7,914 nucleotides of DNA, taken from NCBI GenBank assembly GCA_934504065.1, contig CAKSVQ010000104.1:1-7914 (forward strand). Direction: 5' to 3'. The DNA is from an uncultured Dysosmobacter sp. (GTDB lineage: Bacteria > Bacillota > Clostridia > Oscillospirales > Oscillospiraceae). The position numbers were made by a program, and so were the translations under genes. The notes under the pieces are model-generated. The model was not told where the DNA came from. It searched no databases and was given only the letters and a program-made list of their open reading frames with translations. Below, piece by piece: positions 1-5,900 of the stretch (its first letter is position 1; the number at the start of each line of letters is the position of its first letter).

Positions 1-1092
1 AAAGCATACAGCCGCTTTATCACAGCCTTTTTCTGCCTTTTCCTTGGCGGGTTGCTGGTGTGGCACCTTTTATTGCCGGATCGGGCCAAATCCGAAACCG
101 AAAACCGCACACTGGCGCAGTTTCCCAAATTCTCCTGGACAGCGCTGACAGATGGAAGCTATACAAAGGGCGTGGAATCCTATTTCGCGGATCAATTTCC
201 CCTGCGAGATGATTGGACAGGGCTGAAAGCCCGGGCCGAGCAGGCGCTTGGCAAAAGAGAGTTCAATAATGTCTATCTCTGCAAGGACACGCTGATTGCA
301 AAGGTGGTGCGCCCTGAAGAATCATTCGTCGAAAAAAATCTGGACTACGTGCGGCGTCTGCGAGAAAAAACGGATATTCCCGTGTATCTGGGGTTGATTC
401 CTTCTGCGGCCGACATCTGGTGTGACCGCCTTCCTCACGGAGCGGAAAGCTGGGAACAGGAGTCACTGCTGCGGCAAAGCGACATTGATATGAAGGCCGC
501 TCTTTCCGACCATGCCGACGAACCGATTTTTTATCGCACCGACCATCATTGGACGACACGCGGCGCGTATTACGGCTATGAAGAGATTGCAAAATTTCTG
601 GGTGTAGACCCACTAAAGGAAGATGACTTTACGGTAAAAACTGTGTCTGACAGCTTTAACGGGACCCTGTATTCCCAGTCTGGCATCCATTGGCTGACAC
701 CGGATACCATTGAATACTGGGTGGAAGAGGACGGCATTTCTGTCACCTCATGGCGCAGCGACAAGGTGGAGCCTGCGCAGCTATATGACACGGCTTATCT
801 TGAAAAAAAAGATCAATATTCCTCTTTTTTGGGGGGCAACCAGCCGTTGTGTGTCCTACGCAATGAAAACTGCCCAAACGGCGGCAAGCTCCTGCTGATC
901 CGGGATTCTTATGCGGATTCTCTGGCGCCGTTTTTGGCACAGAACTTCTCTGAGGTGCATCTGCTGGACCTGCGTTACTATCGGGCTTCTCCTGCGCAGT
1001 ATGCCGAGGCAAACGGGATCGACAATATTTGCGTGCTGTACAGTGTCCAGAATTTTATTTCTGACCGCAATCTGGTGCTGTTGGCGCAGTGA
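1..1092 (+). CDS. DHHW/AlgX-like SGNH family protein, 5' partial
   Basis: The frame is open from base 1 with no stop, so the gene starts outside the window. A TTG at 52 would cut through the N-terminal membrane segment and is unlikely to be the start. Numbering from the first codon, residues about 6-25 form one hydrophobic anchor. ENRTLAQFP (34-42) and YFADQFPLRDDW (61-72) are the N-terminal signature shared by DHHW and AlgJ/AlgX proteins. DHHW at 181-184 and RDSY at 301-304 are the expected Asp/His and Ser parts of an SGNH-like active site. The family is usually encoded beside an MBOAT (AlgI-like) transporter-acyltransferase and takes part in O-acetylation of exported or wall polysaccharides outside the membrane. 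That partner would be expected to the left and is not visible here. The family call is confident. The polysaccharide substrate is unknown. The 3' end overlaps the convergent regulator gene by 38 bp. Confidence 0.88.
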   Translation, partial: KAYSRFITAFFCLFLGGLLVWHLLLPDRAKSETENRTLAQFPKFSWTALTDGSYTKGVESYFADQFPLRDDWTGLKARAEQALGKREFNNVYLCKDTLIAKVVRPEESFVEKNLDYVRRLREKTDIPVYLGLIPSAADIWCDRLPHGAESWEQESLLRQSDIDMKAALSDHADEPIFYRTDHHWTTRGAYYGYEEIAKFLGVDPLKEDDFTVKTVSDSFNGTLYSQSGIHWLTPDTIEYWVEEDGISVTSWRSDKVEPAQLYDTAYLEKKDQYSSFLGGNQPLCVLRNENCPNGGKLLLIRDSYADSLAPFLAQNFSEVHLLDLRYYRASPAQYAEANGIDNICVLYSVQNFISDRNLVLLAQ

Positions 1093-1750
1093 CTTCCCTG
1101 CCGGGGCCCCCAAACCATTGCAGGGCCATACCCATGATCGGATACGCATACCCTGCGTACAAATTCAGCCGCAGCAGGCGAAGTGCAGGCCATTCCAGTA
1201 GAGCGGGCAGCTCCACATAGACAAGCACTGCTGTGCAGATGGCGCATGGCGCTAACAGCAGCACACCCAGCACTGCCAGCAGGCACCACCGCACACGTCG
1301 CATCCATGGCTTCTGTGGGAATTTCCTCGGCAGCGCCAATAGTAAAAGCTGCATGAAAAACCAGCCGAAGCTTACCAGCATCAACGGACGCAGCAACGCT
1401 GTGACCATCATTGGGGGAAAGATTTGGAAGGTACTGCCCACATAGGCATCAGCAGCCCGCCGTAAAAAGAAATATAAAGCGGTCATTCCCACACAGATAC
1501 CGCCGCCAAGTGCCGTTCGAAATCCGGTATTTTCCTGCTTGTCCCTGGAAAGCGCTCCATAGAGCACCGCATTGGCGTCTGTTCCGAAAATCTCTGCCAA
1601 GCGCAATATCTGCTCCACATCCGGGCGAGTCTTTCCGGTTTCATAATTCGAGACTGTCTGCCTTGTCACGAACAGCCGTTCTGCCAATTCATTCTGACTG
1701 AGACCCGCACGGCTCCGCAGCTCCCGGATGTTTTTCCCAATGTCACGCAT
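1055..1750 (-). CDS. XRE-family HTH regulator with membrane-spanning C-terminal domain
   Basis: This 231-aa protein begins with a classic Cro/C1-type DNA-binding domain (residues about 4-63). SQNELAER (18-25) and TRQTVSNYETGK (29-40) form the helix-turn-helix, followed by RPDVEQILRLAEIFG (42-56). Residues about 79-96, 114-140, 155-179 and 196-213 are hydrophobic and probably span the membrane. This layout is common in Firmicutes and suggests a membrane-held repressor or sensor, but no ligand can be inferred. I chose ATG at 1750 because GAGG (minus strand, 1762-1759) lies 8 nt before it. The GTG at 1759 would overlap that ribosome binding site and would add only three residues. The gene is divergent from the pseudo-rhomboid gene, which it may control, and convergent with the DHHW gene. 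No clear intrinsic terminator follows its stop. Confidence 0.92.
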   Translation of the reverse strand: MRDIGKNIRELRSRAGLSQNELAERLFVTRQTVSNYETGKTRPDVEQILRLAEIFGTDANAVLYGALSRDKQENTGFRTALGGGICVGMTALYFFLRRAADAYVGSTFQIFPPMMVTALLRPLMLVSFGWFFMQLLLLALPRKFPQKPWMRRVRWCLLAVLGVLLLAPCAICTAVLVYVELPALLEWPALRLLRLNLYAGYAYPIMGMALQWFGGPGREVTAPTAPDCGQK

Positions 1751-1758
1751 CGCACTCA

Positions 1759-1762
1759 CCTC
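1759..1762 (-). promoter_or_regulatory. Ribosome binding site of the XRE regulator
   Basis: The minus strand reads GCGAGGTGAGTGCGATG. GAGG sits 8 nt upstream of the ATG at 1750, which decides the start in favour of ATG over the in-frame GTG at 1759. Confidence 0.7.
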
Positions 1763-1850
1763 GCTTACAGATTAGCCCCCATCGGCAGAAATGGCAAGCA
1801 AGGATCTTTTTACATTGCTGGATTTACCTGCATAGCGCAAAATTTCCTCC

Positions 1851-1892
1851 CTTATGCCGAACGTTTATAAAATATACATGACTTATGCCGAA
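1851..1892. repeat. 11-bp direct repeat in divergent control region (candidate operator)
   Basis: CTTATGCCGAA occurs at 1851-1861 and again at 1882-1892, a 31-bp offset of about three helical turns. Both copies are followed two bases later by TTT. The right copy overlaps the -35 side of the plus-strand promoter at 1878-1906. The left copy lies next to a possible minus-strand -10 (TATAAA, plus coordinates 1864-1869) for the XRE gene. The position suggests a binding site for a regulator of both genes, with the neighbouring XRE protein the obvious candidate. That role is inference: XRE operators are more often inverted than direct repeats. Confidence 0.5.
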
Positions 1893-1906
1893 AATTTGGA
1901 TATAAT
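1878..1906 (+). promoter_or_regulatory. Sigma-A type promoter of the pseudo-rhomboid gene
   Basis: A perfect -10 TATAAT lies at 1901-1906. ATGACT at 1878-1883 sits exactly 17 bp upstream and matches four of six bases of the -35 consensus TTGACA. The region is AT-rich compared with the flanking genes. Transcription would start near 1913, downstream of the ATG at 1854, so that ATG cannot be the start of the gene. The distance leaves a short leader of about 20 nt. Confidence 0.7.
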
Positions 1907-1922
1907 AAAAATATTATCATAT

Positions 1923-1928
1923 GGAGGG
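1923..1928 (+). promoter_or_regulatory. Ribosome binding site that fixes a TTG start
   Basis: GGAGGG lies 6 nt before TTG at 1935-1937. It is a near-perfect Shine-Dalgarno sequence with good spacing, and no ATG or GTG lies at a comparable distance in this frame. Confidence 0.8.
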
Positions 1929-1934
1929 ATTTTT

Positions 1935-2813
1935 TTGAAACGTTTGAGCGCCGCTGTGGATCGCTTTGCAGCACGGCACCCCAATTTCGGTATCCCCAAC
2001 CTGATGCTGTGGGTCGTGGGTTGCAATGCTCTTACTTACCTGCTGACCATATTTGCCGGATATCAGGCCGTCAGTTTTCTTGCCTTCGATTGGGCTGCGA
2101 TCAAAAGCGGCGAGTTGTGGCGTCTGGTCACGTTTATCTTTATGCCCGGCTATGTTACGAAAAACAGCATCATCTGGCTACTGTTCTTCCTCTATTCTTA
2201 CTACATGATCGGCAGCGCACTGGAACGTGCATGGGGAACCGCGAAATTTACCATCTATTATCTTCTTGGTGTGGTTTTGACGATTTTTGTGGGCGTGATC
2301 TTCGGTCTCGTTGCGGGCAATTCCTATATGACCGGAACGGACTATGTGAACCTCTCTTTGTTCCTGGCCTTCGCGGTGCTTTACCCGGAAACTCGTTTCC
2401 TTGTGATGTTCATCATCCCGGTCAAGGTAAAATGGCTGGCCGCCGCGGCTGGCGTGTTTTTTGCGCTGGGTGTGCTGGTGAGTCTTTTGCAGCTGGACCT
2501 GCTCAACGCATTGCTTCCGTTGATTGCTCTGCTGAACTTCTTCATCTTTTTCTGGGATGATATTACGCGGGAGGTCCGCTACCGTCAAAACCGGGCGCAT
2601 CACCAGACCAGTCAACAGACCATTCAGTTCAAGTCCGCCGTCCGGCAGCAGAAGAGAAAAGAAGCAGAACGCGGCTATCGCCACAAGTGTGATGTCTGCG
2701 GGCGAACAGATACGGAGTTTCCTGATTTGGAATTTCGTTACTGCTCCCGCTGCGCGGGGTACCACTGCTTCTGTCAGGATCATATTTTCAACCACGAACA
2801 TTTTACCCAATGA
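1935..2813 (+). CDS. Rhomboid-like membrane protein (predicted pseudoprotease) with C-terminal zinc-binding tail
   Basis: The protein is 292 aa from the TTG start, which is supported by the GGAGGG site and by a promoter lying downstream of the ATG at 1854. Residues about 20-225 contain roughly six hydrophobic segments in a rhomboid-like order. GELWRLVTFIFMP (59-71) matches the conserved rhomboid L1 loop, and ALERAWGTAKF (95-105) matches the following helix region. The catalytic GxSG is absent: the equivalent stretch reads YVNLSLFLAF (137-146), and no histidine is seen in the later helices. Proteolysis is therefore unlikely, and a substrate-binding or membrane-protein handling role, as in iRhom or derlin proteins, is more plausible. 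The C-terminal tail holds CDVC (252-255), CSRC (270-273), C278, C280 and His 277, 283, 287 and 289, which suggests zinc binding. A basic Gln/Arg-rich linker joins the two parts. It is transcribed alone, divergent from the XRE gene. Confidence 0.85.
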   Translation: MKRLSAAVDRFAARHPNFGIPNLMLWVVGCNALTYLLTIFAGYQAVSFLAFDWAAIKSGELWRLVTFIFMPGYVTKNSIIWLLFFLYSYYMIGSALERAWGTAKFTIYYLLGVVLTIFVGVIFGLVAGNSYMTGTDYVNLSLFLAFAVLYPETRFLVMFIIPVKVKWLAAAAGVFFALGVLVSLLQLDLLNALLPLIALLNFFIFFWDDITREVRYRQNRAHHQTSQQTIQFKSAVRQQKRKEAERGYRHKCDVCGRTDTEFPDLEFRYCSRCAGYHCFCQDHIFNHEHFTQ

Positions 2814-2814
2814 T

Positions 2815-2855
2815 AAAAAGTGGACAACCACATTTTAGCGGTTGTCCACTTTTTT
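2815..2855 (+). terminator. Strong intrinsic terminator after the pseudo-rhomboid gene
   Basis: A perfect 15-bp stem pairs 2815-2829 with 2840-2854 around a 10-nt loop and ends in six T residues (2850-2855). The core of ten pairs contains TGGACAACC. The stem begins two bases after the TGA stop. The A-run on the 5' side means it could also work on the minus strand. It separates this gene from the large gene that follows. Confidence 0.93.
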
Positions 2856-2865
2856 GTATAAACTG

Positions 2866-2895
2866 CTTCCATAATTTCTGTCGGTCCTGTATACT
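2866..2895 (+). promoter_or_regulatory. Possible promoter of the large multidomain gene
   Basis: TATACT at 2890-2895 is a good -10 match, preceded by TG at 2888-2889. The best -35 candidate, CTTCCA at 2866-2871 with 18-bp spacing, matches only three of six bases. A promoter is needed here because a strong terminator lies just upstream, but the exact site is weakly supported. Confidence 0.4.
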
Positions 2896-2914
2896 GTCAG
2901 ATAGAACCACCAAG

Positions 2915-2923
2915 AAAGGGAGG
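2915..2923 (+). promoter_or_regulatory. Ribosome binding site of the large multidomain gene
   Basis: AAAGGGAGG ends 7 nt before the ATG at 2931. This is close to the ideal Shine-Dalgarno sequence and supports that ATG over the in-frame ATG at 2937. Confidence 0.85.
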
Positions 2924-2930
2924 CATTCCC

Positions 2931-5900
2931 ATGGATATGCTGCACACCAAATGGAGCTCTGTTTTTGAAGAAGAAGCTTTTTTGCGCAAGCTGCACATGA
3001 ATCGCAGCGATGCAAAGGAGCTGTTTGCCGCTGCGGATTGGAATCAGCTTCTTTCTCCCCTGCTGCCGTTGAAAGCACGCTGTACCTGCGCACAGGCATT
3101 GGAGGTATTTCGTCCTCTGCTGGACGCGCTGGTTACAGAGCCGTTTGAAGGCTGGCTTTCCTATGCGTTCGCGGTCAATGCCTCGCTTTTGTATCCGCAG
3201 GATGATCATTCCCACACAGCCCTCCAGCGGGATGGTGCACTGTGCTTTCTGCAATTTCTGCGGGAGATTTTTGATTTGGAACGCAAAGCGCTTCCGTTTG
3301 ACTTCTGGCTGGATTTTGATTTCTGCACCGAAGAGGAACTGCGCGGCAGCGACGTTGCTGAGGAATACCGCCAGTTTTTAGTGCGCTTCCGCGAGGAATA
3401 CGTTTACGAATTGCTGCGGCTGGGCCGGGAAGTCACACCCTTTCACACGCTGGAGCATATCGTCGGGGTGCACCATGTTTCCATGACGGCGGCTCGCGCG
3501 TTCAAGGCCGGGGGCGGCCTTGTTGATCTGGGACTGATGTCAGGCGCTGCCGCCGGACACGACATCGGCAAGTTCGGCTGCAAGCCCGGGGAGCGCGTGC
3601 CTTACCTCCATTATTTTTACACCGACCAGTGGTTTACATTACGGGGCCTGCCCACCATTGGCCGCATCGCCGCAAACCACTCCGTGTGGGACCTGGAGCT
3701 GGAGAATCTTTCCTCCGAATCCCTGCTTCTGGTATATGCAGACTTCCGGGTCAAGCAATCCCGTGGGGAAAACGGACAGGAAACCGCCCGGCTTTACTCC
3801 CTTGCCGATGCCTTTGATGTGATTTTAAATAAGCTGGATCAGGTGGACGAGGCTAAGCACCGCCGCTATCAATATGTCTATTCCAAACTGAGGGACTTTG
3901 AGGAATATCTCACATATTTTGGCGTAGATACCACGCTTTCCCATCCCAGCAAGGTGTCTGTCTGTCTCCCCTCTCCCGCGCTGGCCGGACCGGACGAGGT
4001 AGTTTACAGTCTGCGGTATACTGCGGTAGACCATAATATCCGCCTGATGCACCGTTTAAGCCACGAGCGGCTGTTCGTCGGGATTCTGGAATCTGCCAGA
4101 GGCGAAAAGGAACCCGCCCGCATTCGGGCATATGTTTCCATTTTTGAAGAATACTTCACGTATTGGAGCACCGCCCAAAAGGAACAGGTGTTGGAGTTTC
4201 TCTATGAATTGCTGCTCTCGCCGGATGGCGACATCCGGCGGCAGGCTGCTGCGCTGATGGGGCGCATTCTTGCAAAGTTCCTTTCCGGATATAAGAAAGA
4301 ACTGCCGGAGGGCACTCCACCCAGCCCGCAGGAAGAGCGGCCTTTTGCGCTGTGGGCCAACTATCTGGAACGCCTGATCCATCCCGATCCCCGTTTAACT
4401 GCGCGCCAAACCAGCATGATCCGCTATCAAGCCAAAACGGTCACAGACGCACTGCTGGAAAATTGCTCCGGGCCGGATGCCGTTCGCTTCGCTGCCCTGC
4501 TCTTCCGACACTATCGGGAACCGCAGGCTGTGACACGGGAAGAAGCCTTCGCGCTGCTGGATACGGTCTTAAATATCTCGCTTCCCCGCATCCGCGCGCA
4601 GGATGTGCAGGTGCTCTGCCGTTTTGCGGTCTGGTGGCTGCAAAACGGCGAAGAGCCGCAGCAGGCCGCAGCACTCCGTTTGCTGCGCCACCTGCTGCCC
4701 GCACTGGAAGAGGATGACCTTTCCACTGTGCGCGGCAGCGTGCGGCAGCTTTCTCTTGGATGTTCCACACCGCTGCTGTTCCTGCAGGCGCAGTTGGGGC
4801 AACGGCTGAATCTGGATATGTCCGCCATCTGGGCAAAACTGGATCAGGCAGAGGCTGTCAGCAGTGTGTTTTTGGATAACCTGAAAACCGCCACGCCATG
4901 GGTATTAAAGGCGGTCGGCGTGGAGTACCTTTTGAATCAGGCACGTGAGGTAGGCAGCCTTCTGCACATTGCCACTCATTTCTCAAACCTGATCAAGGTC
5001 AGTGAAAACGTGGTGGTGCGGCGCATGGCCGGTGCTGCCCTGCTGTCCATCGCACCGCAGCTGTCACCGGATCGGCGGAACGAGATCGCAGTGGAGCTTT
5101 CCAAGTCGCTGGAAAGCGGTCAGGCGGAAATTTCCCAGTATATCCCGGAATACCTTGGCCGTTTTTCCCTGTGGCTTTCTCCCCGGGAACTGGATGAGGT
5201 ACTGGAACAGGCGCTTTCCCTGTTGTCCTCGGCCAATACCAGCGTGGTTGCGGCGGCCCTTTCCACCATTGGGTATATGCTGGAATACTATGGCGAATAT
5301 GGCGCACGTTTCCCGGAAGCGCAGAGCACATTACTGGAACGCCGCAACCGCATGGCCGGACTGCTGCTCAAGGGCCTTGCATCCTGCCACCGCACCGTGC
5401 GGCAGGAAGCGCTCCACGTTTTGGGAGAACGGTTGTTCGGTTCCACGATCCTGACATATGAAGAAAAGACAGAGCTCTTCACCCTGATGGCAAAGAAGCT
5501 GCTGTTCCTTATCAGTGAACAGCCAGAGGAAGAACTGACCTTCTTCTATACGGCTGCTGCTCTGTCCCATATTTACCGCTTCATTGTCCGTCACCGGATT
5601 GAAAGCGGGCCATTCCACTTCTCAATTCCCACAAAGGTCGCCTTCTTCCCCGGTACGTTTGACCCCTTCTCCCTCTCCCACAAGGGCATCGTGCAGGCGA
5701 TACGGAATTTGGGGTTTGAGGTTTATCTGGCTATTGATGAATTTTCGTGGTCCAAAAAAGCGCAGCCTTCTTTGATCCGCAGACAGATCGTCAGTATGTC
5801 TGTGGCGGATGAATTTGACGTATATCTCTTTCCCCATGATATTCCGGTGAATCTGGCCACGCCGGATGATTTGGAGCGGCTGCGGGCTGTGTTTGGTCAG

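Noticed and set aside
1096..1125. CCCTGC/GCAGGG inverted repeat with inner GGGGCCCC as a terminator between the convergent genes
   Set aside because: It has a large loop and no T-run on either strand, and it lies within the XRE coding sequence.
1810..1833. Seven-codon minus-strand mini-ORF (MQVNPAM) ahead of the XRE gene, with GGAGG upstream
   Set aside because: The GGAGG is 12 nt from the ATG, which is long, and such a short frame can arise by chance. A leader peptide is possible but not supported.
1854..1934. N-terminal extension of the rhomboid-like protein from ATG at 1854
   Set aside because: A consensus promoter (TATAAT at 1901-1906) lies downstream of this ATG, it has no suitably spaced ribosome binding site, and GGAGGG-6-TTG at 1923-1937 gives a better start.
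4441..4836. Long antisense and alternate-frame open frames inside the giant gene
   Set aside because: They lack ribosome binding sites and recognisable motifs, and they are rich in Arg, Pro and Ala, as expected of GC-rich shadow frames.
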